NCBI RefSeq assembly: GCF_958979055.1 | Contig: NC_084894.1 | Span: 24,521,616 to 24,585,615 of the forward strand | Source: Alnus glutinosa | Taxonomy: Eukaryota > Streptophyta > Magnoliopsida > Fagales > Betulaceae | DNA length: 64,000 bases | Reading direction: 5' to 3' | Notes under the pieces: generated by a model | The model's input: only the letters and a program-made list of their open reading frames with translations | Database searches by the model: none | Told to the model about the DNA's origin: nothing | Program-made: the position numbers and the translations under genes | Part shown: positions 30,672 through 41,236 of the stretch, piece by piece | Layout: each line of letters opens with the position of its first letter | How positions within the stretch are numbered: the first letter of the stretch is position 1

Positions 30672-32690
30672 ATGGCAATAGTTCTTAGATCACTTCATTT
30701 TCTGATACTTCTTTCAGTTCTTTGTATTTCGGCCAGTATTCCCTTTGCCCTTGCTCAAGATGAAAACGAATTCATCTACAATGGCTTCCTTGAAGCAGAG
30801 GATCTGCGTCTTGATGGAGCGGCAGCAATCGACCACACTAATGGCCTATTGCAGCTAACCAATAACCTTTCACCCCAACAAGTTGGTAGGGCTTTCAATC
30901 ACTTTCCAATCAAATTCGATACACCTTCATCACTTTCATTTTCTACAAACTTTGTGTTTGCCATAGTTCCACATTTGCAAAATCTTGGTGGTCACGGCAT
31001 TGCTTTCGCCATCAGTCCCTCGACAAACTTCACAGGCCGAGGTCTACCAAATGGGTATCTGGGGCTCTTCAATGATTCAAATGACGGCCTTTCAATAAAC
31101 CGTATTTTGGCCATCGAGCTTGATACTGTTCCGGACCCTGAATTTGGAGATATTACATCGAATCATGTGGGAATCGATGTGAACGGCATGAAATCAAATG
31201 AATTAGCTCCTGCAATGTATTTTTCCAATAAAGAAGGGAAGAATATAAGCTTGGATCTCCTGAGTGGGAATCCAATGCATCTTTGGATAGACTATGATGA
31301 AGCAGAAAAGTTGCTGAATGTAACACTTGCCCCAACAAGGATCCCAAAACCAAATCGGCCTCTATTGTCAACTTCCATTGATCTGTCTCAAATTCTCAAG
31401 GAATCCATGTATGTTGGTTTCTCTTCGGCCACAGGTACAATTGGGAGTGACCACTATATTCTTGGATGGAGCTTTAATAAAAGTGGACCATCACAAAGCC
31501 TCGATGTTTCAAGCCTTCCTCCACTTCCAGAGAGGAGGAAAGAGAAACCAAGCCTTGTGATCATCACTTCTCTCATAGCAGTAGCGATTGTGCTGATAAC
31601 CCTCGCTGGAGCTGTTGCTTATATATTGAGGAGGAAGAAATATGAAGAGCTACTAGAAGATTGGGAAGAGGAGTACGGCCCCCACAGGTTCAGCTATAAG
31701 AATCTCCACAAAGCAACTAAAGGTTTCAAAGACACGGAGCTTCTTGGAGAGGGAGGCTTTGGAAAGGTTTATATAGGAATACTTGCTTCGTCTAATGTTC
31801 AAATTGCAGTGAAAAGAATCTCCCATGATTCCAAACAAGGGATGAAGGAATTTGTGGCTGAGATCGTTAGCATGGGAAGATTGAGGCATAGGAACTTAGT
31901 GCAGCTCCTTGGCTATTGCCGGCGAAGGGGAGAACTCCTCTTGGTCTATGATTATATGCCCAACGGAAGCCTTGACAGGTTCTTATATAGCAATGAAAAT
32001 CCAAACCTTAGCTGGGTTCAACGATTTCGAATAATCAAAGGAGTAGCATCTGGCCTTCTTTACCTCCATGAAGAGTGGGAACAGGTTGTTCTACACCGAG
32101 ATGTAAAAGCAAGCAATGTTCTTTTGGATGCTGGATTAAATGGAAGGCTAGGAGATTTTGGCCTTGCGAAATTATACGACCACGGTACCAATCCCCAAAC
32201 CACCCGTGTGGTTGGGACGGTAGGTTATTTGGCTCCGGAGATTACTAGAACAGGAAGGGCAACCACTTGCAGTGATGTGTTTGCTTTTGGGGTTTTCTTG
32301 CTCGAAGTGGCCTGTGGAAGGAAGCCGATAGAGGGCCTGAGACTGCCTGAACGGGTGATTTTGGTTGATTGGGTCACTGAGTGTTGTAGAAGAGGAGCTA
32401 TCCTGGATACTAGTGATCCTAGATTGGAAGGTAATTATGTGGTGGATGAAATGGAATTGGTTTTGAAATTAGGCCTTCTTTGCTCGCTTGCAATGCCAGC
32501 TGCTAGGCCTAGCATGAGGCAAGTGGTGCAGTTTTTGGATGGTGATGCTGATCTGCAGGAATTACCACATGACAGTCCTATTTTTGGTACATTTACAACT
32601 AACGAATCATCTGATTCCATGTCATTTCTTTCCCACGCTTCTACTCGTTCCATGTCTACCACTAATTCAATCCTAAGAGTTGGTCGTTGA
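30672..32690 (+). CDS. L-type lectin receptor-like kinase, clade IV/SIT2-like (L4)
   Basis: Intact single-exon gene, 672 residues. The signal peptide is a few residues longer than in its neighbours (about 1-29). The lectin domain (about 30-272) has an intact metal-site motif ELDTVPDPEFGD..NHVGIDVN. Membrane helix about 295-318, kinase with GEGGFGKVY (359-367), Lys381, HRD 475-477, DFG 495-497. A four-residue deletion in the loop after CGRKPIE and a G-R-G-L-P substitution in the lectin domain distinguish it. It is the most divergent member in the N-terminal lectin region, while its kinase agrees with L1 and L3. AATAAA at 32858-32863 is a plausible polyadenylation signal. Kinase residues are complete, so it should be active. 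Confidence 0.95.
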   Translation: MAIVLRSLHFLILLSVLCISASIPFALAQDENEFIYNGFLEAEDLRLDGAAAIDHTNGLLQLTNNLSPQQVGRAFNHFPIKFDTPSSLSFSTNFVFAIVPHLQNLGGHGIAFAISPSTNFTGRGLPNGYLGLFNDSNDGLSINRILAIELDTVPDPEFGDITSNHVGIDVNGMKSNELAPAMYFSNKEGKNISLDLLSGNPMHLWIDYDEAEKLLNVTLAPTRIPKPNRPLLSTSIDLSQILKESMYVGFSSATGTIGSDHYILGWSFNKSGPSQSLDVSSLPPLPERRKEKPSLVIITSLIAVAIVLITLAGAVAYILRRKKYEELLEDWEEEYGPHRFSYKNLHKATKGFKDTELLGEGGFGKVYIGILASSNVQIAVKRISHDSKQGMKEFVAEIVSMGRLRHRNLVQLLGYCRRRGELLLVYDYMPNGSLDRFLYSNENPNLSWVQRFRIIKGVASGLLYLHEEWEQVVLHRDVKASNVLLDAGLNGRLGDFGLAKLYDHGTNPQTTRVVGTVGYLAPEITRTGRATTCSDVFAFGVFLLEVACGRKPIEGLRLPERVILVDWVTECCRRGAILDTSDPRLEGNYVVDEMELVLKLGLLCSLAMPAARPSMRQVVQFLDGDADLQELPHDSPIFGTFTTNESSDSMSFLSHASTRSMSTTNSILRVGR

Positions 32691-33522
32691 ATTGGTTGTC
32701 TCGTGCAATGGGTAGTGATAGCAGTTCATGTAGGAGAAGGATGCTTGGATATAAGGGAAGCAGCAGATCAGATCGATTGCTAACGAGATTATCAAGAAGG
32801 AGAAGGATCAGCACAGTCGAGAAAGAAAGATGATGAGTTATTGTGAAGAGACCAATCAATAAAGGATATCTATCTTTATCTTATCTTTATGTATTACGTC
32901 TATCAGTAGCTTAGTTTATCTTTTTCTTTATTCTTTTTTTTTCTTTTCTTTTTTAGATGTAGCTTAGTTTATCATGTTATTCCTTATTATCATTTCGTTT
33001 GTAATATATCGTAGCATAAGACAACGAGAGGAGCAACAGAGATATTCATTGAGAATTGTATTCAAAAGCTTGTCTTGTAGTTTGTCTCTAGCTGGTCCTA
33101 ATTAGAATTTATGGACAGAAATTTCTTACAGATTCATACAAATCAACTTTTAATAGTGACATGTGTTACTTGCATATGAGAATTGAAACATGTGTTTTTT
33201 TAATTGCATGTGCATTTCACATGCTTTTTTAATAGCTTAGAAGACGTACATGTTGCGTTTAGAGGTTGGTTTATATGAATTTTCTACGTACAAACTGTTG
33301 AAAATAAAGATGTAGGAACTACAGAAATTAAAGAAAGCAAAATAAAAACCTGTATAGAAAATCACTAAACTCTTGAACAGTAAGACGAATATTAATCTGT
33401 CTCTTATACAAATATTGCCCCTCACTTATAATACAATAAGTTTTGCAATAGGAAATACAACAATTCTGTCCTCAGGATACAATACTACCCGAATGTAGTG
33501 TGCAGATTGCAAATTTTGAATA
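32691..33522 (+). other. L4 3' flank, shared with L5
   Basis: From about 33143 it is collinear with 54604-54968 behind L5 (TTGCATATGAGAATTGAAACATG, CTACGTACAAACTGTT, CAGGATACAATACTACC). It ends in the 9-bp target TTTTGAATA of the MULE. AATAAA occurs at 32858-32863. No gene. Confidence 0.65.
32858..32863 (+). terminator. Candidate polyadenylation signal of L4
   Basis: AATAAA about 168 bp after the L4 stop, followed by a T-rich region (32875-32955). Confidence 0.4.
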
Positions 33523-34457
33523 GGGAAAATTGCACCGTTGGTCCCTGTGGTATGCCATAACTATTTTTTACTCCCTATGGTTTAAAAAATTACTGGGAGG
33601 TCCTCGTGGTATACAATAATTACAAATCGATCCCTAGCGTCAAATTCTGTTAAATTTTTTAACAGATTCTGTCAAATGCCACGTCAGCGACACGTGTCCA
33701 TCTTAATAAAAAAATATAAATTTATTAAAAAATAAATAAAAATATTTTTAAAAAAAAAAAAAAAAAAAACTGAACGGGTGGCTTGGCCACCCATTTGGGG
33801 GTGGCCTGGCCTCCCCCAGCCACTGGGGGTGGCCGTGTGCCACCCCCAGAGGCCGCAGGGGGTGGCGTGCGGCCACCCCCAAGCCACAGGGGGTGGCCTT
33901 CGGGCCACCCCTGGAAGATCCGGGGGGTGGCGCGCAGCCACCCCAGTGGCCTAGGGGTGGCCGCGCGCCACCCCGGAGTTGTCTGGGGGTGGCGCGCGGC
34001 CACCCCCAGTTGCCTGGGGTGGCCCGAAGGCCACCCCCTGTGGCTTGGGGGTGGCCGCGCGCCACCCCGGAGTTGTCTGGGGGTGGTGCGCGGCCACCCC
34101 CAGTGGCTGGGGGCGGCCAGGCCACCCCCAAATGGGTGGCCAAGCCACCCGTTCAGTTTTTTTTTTTTTTTGAATTTTTTTTTTTATTTTTTTTTAAAAA
34201 AAAAAAAACAAGTATTTTTATTTATTTTTTAATAAATTTATATTTTTTTATTAAGATGGACACGTGTCGCCATAAGATGGTGACACGTGTCGCTGACGCG
34301 GCATTTGACGGAATCTGTTAAAAAATTTAACAGAATTTGACGCCAGGGATCGATTTGTAATTATTGCATACCACAAGGATCTCCCTGTAATTTTTTAAAT
34401 CACAGGGAGTAAAAAATAATTATGGAATACCACAGGGACCAACGGTGCAATTTTCCC
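33523..34457. mobile_element. Mutator-like foldback element with GC-rich core
   Basis: 935 bp, TIR start GGGAAAATTGCACCG, inverted arms of about 250 bp, and perfect 9-bp target duplications TTTTGAATA at 33514-33522 and 34458-34466. The core (about 33770-34155) is a very GC-rich array of GGGTGGCC / GGCCACCC palindromic units of about 45-65 bp, giving long proline/glycine reading frames on both strands that are artefacts. A second, shorter family member is at 59177-59675. No transposase, so non-autonomous. The paralogous site behind L5 (54969-54985) is empty. Confidence 0.85.
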
Positions 34458-34466
34458 TTTTGAATA

Positions 34467-34608
34467 CTACTCTGAATTAGAAATTTTGTAATAGCAGAGA
34501 AGAAGAAGAAGAAGATAAAAAGATACTATCAAATATGCAGGAAAAATATATTTTATAAATTACAGAAGCAGATTATTACAGTTTCTAACTGTTGAAAAGG
34601 CAGCAGTC
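34467..34608 (+). other. Continuation of L4/L5 shared 3' flank
   Basis: Matches 54981-55113 behind L5 (CTACTCTGAAT, GATACTATCAAATATGCAGG, TTGAAAAGGCAGCAGT). The match ends at about 34608, where the outer LTR-type insertion begins. Confidence 0.65.
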
Positions 34609-34923
34609 TTCCTTTTCATTCTAGCCCAACGAACATACCTCCCCCACATAGTTCTAGAACCTCTTCTTTTCTTCCTTATCTCTTTTCTTGTTTCTTTAAT
34701 CTTTCTTGTTTCCTCATTTTATTACTAAGAATGACAGAAATACTCTAGAGAAAGGACACTTACCAAATTCTAGAGAATTCCTCTCCTCTCCTCTTTTTCG
34801 TCCCATCTCCTTATTCTTTTCTTTGTTTGGGCTGTTGTGATTAAACAGAGGGAGAGCAAGAGCTGCTGCAACCCATAAAGGAAGAGGAGAGGTTGAGTTC
34901 TTTGGGGTTTTGCTGTAGTGATT
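34609..34923 (-). mobile_element. Left remainder of a TGTAATACCCC-type LTR (outer element)
   Basis: On the minus strand this continues the sequence 49144-48344 across the Tat element (shared CACAA at the break), giving an LTR-like unit of about 1.1 kb, close in length to 10009-11150. The exact left end and outer target duplication were not found. Confidence 0.4.
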
Positions 34924-34928
34924 CACAA

Positions 34929-35495
34929 TGTTAGGGAATTTCCCGCCAACTCTGTGAAAAGCTGAGGAGCCGGGCTAGGGTCCACGGCTAGGAGCAGATG
35001 GGGTTGAGCCAAGGGAGAGATTCGCTAACAATTAATATTTCTGTCTTATTAGTTAATAGCCATCCGCCGCCATTCAGGGAAAGTGAGAATGAGCAGGCGA
35101 TAAGCACCTGGGTTCGTGGTAAGAATTAATTGAGGAAAAGAAAGGCATCTACGGATAATAAATGGTGATGTGAAGATAATAAATGGTGATGTGAAAAATA
35201 ATGATGAAAGAAAAAACAGACATATAAGAGAAAGTTTTTCTTCTTTCCTGGAACGACAAAAAAAAAAAAAAAAAAATAATGTTCTCTCTGCCTAAAAACA
35301 AAAAAAGCTTTCCTTTCTTTCATTGAATCCATTCTAATTTGACCGTCGGAGGAGGCGTTGCCAGGACACCCCCGACAGCCCTTTATTTTGCAGAATCCTT
35401 GGAGAAGCTTCATTCCGCTTTTGTCAACCCTGGGAGCCTCGGTGTACAGGAGCAATCCGGGATAACTCGTTACCAATCTAAAAAATTCTTTAACA
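34929..35495 (+). repeat. 5' LTR of the Tat element
   Basis: TGTTAGGG...TTTAACA, 567 bp. Its partner is at 47777-48338. Differences include a longer poly-A tract near 35260 and scattered substitutions. Confidence 0.93.
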
Positions 35496-35498
35496 CTT

Positions 35499-35516
35499 TG
35501 GCGCCGTCTGTGGGAA
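35499..35516 (+). promoter_or_regulatory. Primer binding site
   Basis: TGGCGCCGTCTGTGGGA, three bases after the 5' LTR. TGGCGCCG is the start of the primer site used by many plant Tat and Athila elements. Confidence 0.75.
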
Positions 35517-35563
35517 CGACGTGGTACGTGTTCCCGCGAGAGCAAGCGTACTTGGAGTCTCCC

Positions 35564-36630
35564 ATGGTGAATACGCCGTTAGCTCGAAGAGGGACAGTTG
35601 AAGAAAATATGCGTGAAGAGGCGGGAACTTCTCATGATCCGCAGGCAGAGATAGTTCGTCTGAATGAGAAGATAGCGCAACTTGAAAGGGAGTTACACGA
35701 ACGAGATCATACAAAGCAACAGAAAACTCAAAAAGATTCCTCACGTGGTGACCAGGGGAATCCCGCGCGCAAAGGCCCACCTCCCGAGGAGATAGCTATA
35801 GAGGAGAGCAGTACCGAAGGTGGCGTAGAGCTCGCCAACCTTATGAAGAAAAATAAGGAGGAGAAGAAGTGGTGGGCTGAGAAATTGGCTAAACTGGAGC
35901 AGCAATGTGACTACTTGATGGGTTCCACCCAATCAAAGGCCAAGGGGAAAGCTTCATTGACTGATAGTTTGTTTTCCACCACTGCGTCCCCCTTTACCGA
36001 CCAGATAATGTCGTGTCAGCTCCCAGGTAAGTTCAAAATGCCTGAGATACCGATGTACACAGGACTGGGGGACCCGATCGAGCACCTGGCAAGTTTTCGT
36101 GTCCACACAGTATTACATGCTACACCGAACGAAGTTGCATGTCGAGTTTTCCCCCTTACTTTGGCGGGGGGAGCTCGGGAATGGTTTAGAACCCTGCCGC
36201 CTCGTTCAATTTCGGGCTTTGAAGGCTTAGCTAAAAAGTTCGTGTCACAATTAATGGCCGACGTTGTTCGGAAGAAGCCCGCTCAGCAGTTAATGACTAT
36301 CAAGCAGGGCCCTCAGGAGTCGCTGCGAAGTTATCTACTTCGCTTTAATCAAGAAAGGTTGGCTGCAGAGAGCCAAAGTGAGCAATTCATCCATTGTGCC
36401 ATATATCAAGGCATAAGGAAGGATGGCGCGCTTATGGCGGATTTGGCAAGGAGGTCAGTCGATGGGCTGCAGGACTTTTTCGATCGAGCGGAAGAATTCG
36501 TAAACCAAGAGGAAACCCTTCGCACAATCCGAGAAGCAGAGGGGCCAGCGAAAGAGAATCCCACGCCGAACAGGAAGTTAAAGCAGAGGGCGGCTCCGGT
36601 AGGAAGAGAGGTTGCTGAGCGCAGACCCAT
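35564..36630 (+). pseudogene. Tat element gag, 5' part (interrupted)
   Basis: Opens at ATG 35564, 48 bp after the primer site. The frame is open further upstream into the LTR only through a non-ATG start. It encodes an acidic, coiled-coil-like N-terminus and then the retrotransposon gag core (PGKFKMPEIPMYTG.GDP near residue 158, REWFRTLPP near 205, KKFVSQLM near 225, QGPQESLRSYLLRFN near 250), the usual plant Ty3/gypsy Gag pattern. At 36630 it is cut by a solo LTR. The same reading phase resumes at 38196, so the nested insertion is the only visible damage to gag. Gag would form the particle shell around the RNA. Confidence 0.85.
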
Positions 36631-38195
36631 TGTTTACCAAAATATATCAATAATAAAATTAATCACTCGCAATAGTATGAATCCTTATATGATAGGGCTA
36701 TGTTGAGGGTGTCGAACCTCAAGGACTGCGTAGGTATTATTATCAAGCTTATCGAGATTAAATATAACTTAATTTAAAATATGTTTGATTTTTGTTTTAT
36801 AAAAATAAATGCATAAAAGTAAAAGACATAAATTTAAAGATAGTAGGGACGAGATAAAGAATAGGAGATTGATTTCACCACTCACCGCATAACAATGGTC
36901 AATCGTAAATTAATAAGGAAAAATCATATTATGCATGATAAAGGGCTCATCTCACTCGAGTAGTCAAGAAATTACCTCTAAAGAATAAGTATAATCCATC
37001 TTCGGTTGGCACGGACCGTCCACCTAACCACTAAGATGCGGTACGACCCGTCTTCCCTAGGCATGGACTAGCTACGTCTTTAATAGGATACACATAATCA
37101 ATGGAATAGTATAACCCATCTTCGGTTGGCACGGACTGTCTACCTAAATTACACTAAACTAGGGTGTAGTACAATCCGTCTTCCCTAGGCATGGTCTATC
37201 TAATCCTCTTGATCATATATCAATTAAAACCGTTGTCTAACAATCATTCACATAATCACAGAAAATATGAAGGATTGAGTTCAATCAATATAAAAGACTT
37301 TCTAAGACAAGATAAGAAATTCATAATGATTGAATATAAAATTAAGATCAATTCTCACAGTTATACAACCATTATACATAGAGAAAATCCCAAATTAAAA
37401 TACAATTAAACCATCGTTACTTGGAAAGGGCTACATCAACACCCTATTAGAAATTTAACCGCTCATCGTAGTGCTGGGATGGCCTCCTGCCATGGTATTC
37501 TCCTCTTCAACTTGTCAGGCCTCTGAGAAGAATTTTGTCTAAAGCTAAGCACAAGCCCAAGCACCAAGCACACCTTCTCTTGAAGTTTAGGGGTCTATTT
37601 ATAGGGAGCACACAAGTCCTAGAAGCCTTTGGAATTCCAGAAAAATCGTCTCTTGAGTCTTCTTGTCCAAGTAGGAGATTGAAACTTCAATCCAAGTAGG
37701 AAAAGGATTCCAAACTCGGCCAGAAATTGCGGTCTTTTATTGCGGAGCGATTTTAACATAGTAAATGTTCGAATTAGAGAAAAGATATTTCTTACATATT
37801 TGTTAAATATTTTATTAGCTTTCCAACGCCACTAATTTCATTACAATCTGATATCTGACTCAAAAGTTATGATTCAAACACTGATACATATGCAGAATCC
37901 AAATTTGAATCCAATCCGATTTTGACTCTTAGTGGAGAAATTCCGATTTAATCCTTCAGTTGATTTGATTAAACTTAACCACATCATATAGGTATTCTAT
38001 TATGATTGGTTAAGCATAAACATATCTTCTAGGTCTTCTCAAAATCTGCTTTAAGCCCAAAATTAATGGAATTAATTGCATCTTTATTTAAAACCTGAAA
38101 ACATTAAAACAACACAAAATCAAAGAAATAACAATGCTAAGGAATTAACATATATAAGTTAAGGGGCTTGAATGTACAACATTCGATGCTTATCA
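36631..38195. mobile_element. Nested solo LTR inside gag
   Basis: 1565 bp, starting TGTTTACC and ending CTTATCA, with perfect 5-bp duplications CCCAT at 36626-36630 and 38196-38200. AT-rich, no genes. It holds two ~110-bp related blocks (CATCTTCGGTTGGCACGGAC and CGTCTTCCCTAGGCATGG, around 36995-37200). The complement starts TGATAAGCATCGAATGTTG, an LTR-like start, so it may be in minus orientation. Confidence 0.82.
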
Positions 38196-39320
38196 CCCAT
38201 CAAGAGGGTTGAGAATTATAACTGGACGCCTGTAAATGCTCTAGCGAAGGAAATTCTCACGGAGATCAGGAAAGATTCGAGGCATAAGGATCCTTCGCCG
38301 ATAAAAGGCCAGTCGCCCCTTCATAATCGTCATAAGTACTGTCACTATCAGGACTCTTTCGGCCACTATACTGATAATTGCATCTCCCTGAAAGAAATCG
38401 AGAAATATATAGCTGACGGTAAGTTAAAATGCTTCTTGGGAAGGCGTGAAAGTTCCTTGGACAAGTGCCCTGCATATAGATTCACAGGGAACCAGGGATC
38501 ATCCGGGCGCGACGTACGTTCAGGAAAGCAGCCGTACCATCAAGAAAGAAAACTGCCTCAGCAGCCCAGGGGGGGTGGCCGAGCAGAGAAGTCGCCACAG
38601 CGTGAGCGAAGCAGGAGCCGCGGGAGGCCGGAGGACTGGGGGAGCTTCCCCGAAATTCAGACTATAGCGGGGGGCTTTGGAGGTGGAGGCGAGACTCATT
38701 CAGCTCGCAAATCTTATGCGAAGGAAATGCGGGAAGTGTCCATTTACGCGGTCGCCAAGCCGGTAAAAACTGCGAGGCGGGAGAAGTTGGTCATCACCTT
38801 CTCGGATGAAGACTACAAGGGGGTATACTTACCCCACTCGGATGCTTTGGTAGTGACCATGGTTATAGGGAATCATAAGATACACTGGGTCTTGGTGGAT
38901 AATGGCAGTTCCGCGGATATTCTATACAAGTCAACCTTTGATCTGATGAAAATCAGTAAGGAAAAACTTTCTGCTTTTCGATTTCCTTTGGTGGGATTCG
39001 CGGGAGAGCAGGTGATGCCCTTGGGGTCGATCGAGCTGCAAGTTACAGTAGGCAGCCCACCAATGCAGAAGACAATTCCGGTGAGGTTTCTCATCGTTGA
39101 TCAACCCTCCGCTTACAATGCTATATTTGGAAGAACAGCTCAGGCCGAGTTGAAGGCGGTAACATCAATACCGCATCTTAACATGAAATTTTCGACGGAA
39201 GAAGGAGTAGGAGTGGTCCGAGGAGAACAAAAGGCAGCTCGTAAATGCTACAATATTTCTTTGGGAAGTCCTTCTTGCCAGGCACGCCCCGATCAAGGGA
39301 CGGGCCTTGTAGCCAAATAG
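38196..39320 (+). pseudogene. Tat element gag 3' part and aspartic protease
   Basis: Continues gag after the nested LTR. NWTPVNA and a CCHC-like nucleic-acid-binding motif (KYCHYQDSFGHYTDNC, codons near 38337-38380) are followed by an R/S-rich linker and a retroviral-type aspartic protease with the active-site motif VDNGSSAD (38895-38920) and the flap region further on. The frame ends in TAG at 39318-39320, but the same frame continues directly into reverse transcriptase, so this is an in-frame stop in a polyprotein. It may be a mutation; programmed readthrough cannot be excluded from sequence. Confidence 0.85.
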
Positions 39321-40985
39321 CAGTCACAGGCCGGGAGTCCGACCGGGGACCTTGAGGATGTGGTGGTCGGACCCCAGAATCGGAATCTCCGGGTTGGCGC
39401 GCAGCTTCCGACAGAAGAAAAAGAGAAATTGGTGAGGTTTTTGCGGGACCACCTTGACGTCTTTGCTTGGGAGCATGACGAGATGCATGGGATAGACCCC
39501 TCGGTTATCGAACACCGATTAAACGTCGATCGAAACTGCAGGCCCGTGAAGCAGCGGAGGAGAACTTTTACCCCAGAGCGCAATCAGGCAATCGCTGACG
39601 AGGTACAGAAGTTGATTGAAGCTGGATTTATTCGGGAAGTTGACTACCCGGAATGGTTGGCCAATGTGGTATTGGTAAAGAAAGTAAACGGGAAATGGAG
39701 GATGTGTGTAGACTTCACCGACCTCAACAAAGCCTGTCCGAAGGATAGCAGGATAGACCAGCTTGTTGATTCTACGGCGGGGCATGAGGTGTTGAGCTTT
39801 ATGGATGCATTCTCCGGCTACAATCAAATACGTATGGTGGAGGCCGACCAGGAGAAGACGTCGTTTACGATTGATCGCGGACTATACTGCTATACGGTGA
39901 TGCCCTTCGGGTTAAAGAATGCTAGTGCTACTTATCAAAGACTTGTGAATAAGATGTTCCAGATGCAAATCGGGCAGAATATGGAGGTGTATGTCGACGA
40001 CATGCTTGTTAAAAGTCTAACTACGGGAGGCCATGTCGCGGATCTAGCGGAAGCCTTCGAGAATTTGAGGAGGTATCAAATGAAGTTGAACCCACAGAAA
40101 TGTGCTTTTGGGGTCGACTCCGGAAAATTCTTGGGTTTTATGGTATCGCATAGGGGAATTGAAGCGAACCCCGATAAAGTTAGGGCTATTTTGGAAATGC
40201 CGTCCCCTCGGACAATGAAACAGCTGCAGCAATTGACAGGAAGATTAGCCGCTCTGAACCGCTTTGTTTCCAGGTCTTCGGACAAGTGCCTACCATTCTT
40301 TAAGGTTTTGAAGAAGGCTTTCAATTGGACGGAAGAATGCGAGAGAGCCTTTGGGGAGCTGAAAATCTATTTGGCCAACCCGCCACTCTTGAGTCGTCCG
40401 GTAGAGGGGGAGGTCCTCTACTTGTATCTTGCGGTATCCCGAACCGCGGTCAGCTCAGTGTTGATGAGGGAGGATTCAGGCAAGCAAAGACCAGTGTACT
40501 TTACTAGTAAGGTATTGCACGGGGCGGAGGAACGATATCCTCGCATTGAGAAGTTGGCGTATGCTTTGGTGATTACGGCGCGAAGGTTGAGACCCTACTT
40601 CCAAGCCCACGCAGTGCGGGTACTCACCGAATACCCCCTCTGAAAAATACTGCAAAAACTGGATCTATCGGGAAGGCTAGTCAATTGGGCAATCGAGTTA
40701 GGGCAATTTGACATCGAGTACCACCCCCGGACAGCAGTAAAGGCACAGGCCTTGGCCGATTTTGTAATAGAAATGAACAAGAGTCTGGACGGAGAAGGAT
40801 TCTCGAAGGGGCCGGTTTGGGTTGCTTATGTTGATGGTTCTTCGGCGAGAGGAGGAAGCGGGGCTGGAGTGGTGTTCCGACGGCCTGATCGAGAGGAATA
40901 CAGGTATGCCCTTAAATTTGACTTCCCTGCCACTAATAATGAAGCCGAATATGAGGCAGTACTTTCGGCCATGGAAATGCGCAGC
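39321..40985 (+). pseudogene. Tat element reverse transcriptase and RNase H domains
   Basis: Reverse transcriptase core with WRMCVDFTDLNKACP, FMDAFSGYNQI and the catalytic YVDD at 39990-40001, followed by the gypsy-type RNase H (PVYFTSKVLHGAEERYP). A TGA at 40641-40643 interrupts the RNase H region without a frame change. Beyond it come the connector and the start of a second RNase H (VAYVDGSSARGGSGAG, NNEAEYEA at about 40812-40965), the extra domain typical of the Tat lineage. A frame break near 40985 follows. This enzyme would copy element RNA into DNA; with these lesions it is inactive. Confidence 0.88.
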
Positions 40986-41236
40986 AAATGGGAATAATGA
41001 ATATGGAGATTCGGAGCGATTCACAGGTTGTCGTTGAACAGATAAATGGAAGCTATGCCGCACAGGAGGCAAGGATGTCCGAGTACCTCGGAAAGGTGCA
41101 CCAATTCTACTCCCACTTTGACAGGGTCGTCCTAACTAAAATCCCAAGGGAGGAGAATGGACTGGCAGATGCTCTCTCGCGTATCGGGTCAGGAACAGAC
41201 CCGACTGTGTCAGTAAAAGTGGCTGTAGAGTTTTAG
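40986..41236 (+). pseudogene. Tat element second RNase H, C-terminal part
   Basis: In a different frame from the preceding part, it continues the archaeal-type RNase H with RSDSQVVVEQINGSY and ENGLADALSR, its usual closing motifs, and ends in TAG at 41234. The shift near 40985 is a small indel relative to functional relatives. Confidence 0.75.

Noticed and set aside
33748..34321. Proline/glycine-rich ORFs on both strands
   Set aside because: They come from the GC-rich palindromic core of the foldback MULE and have no independent coding signal.
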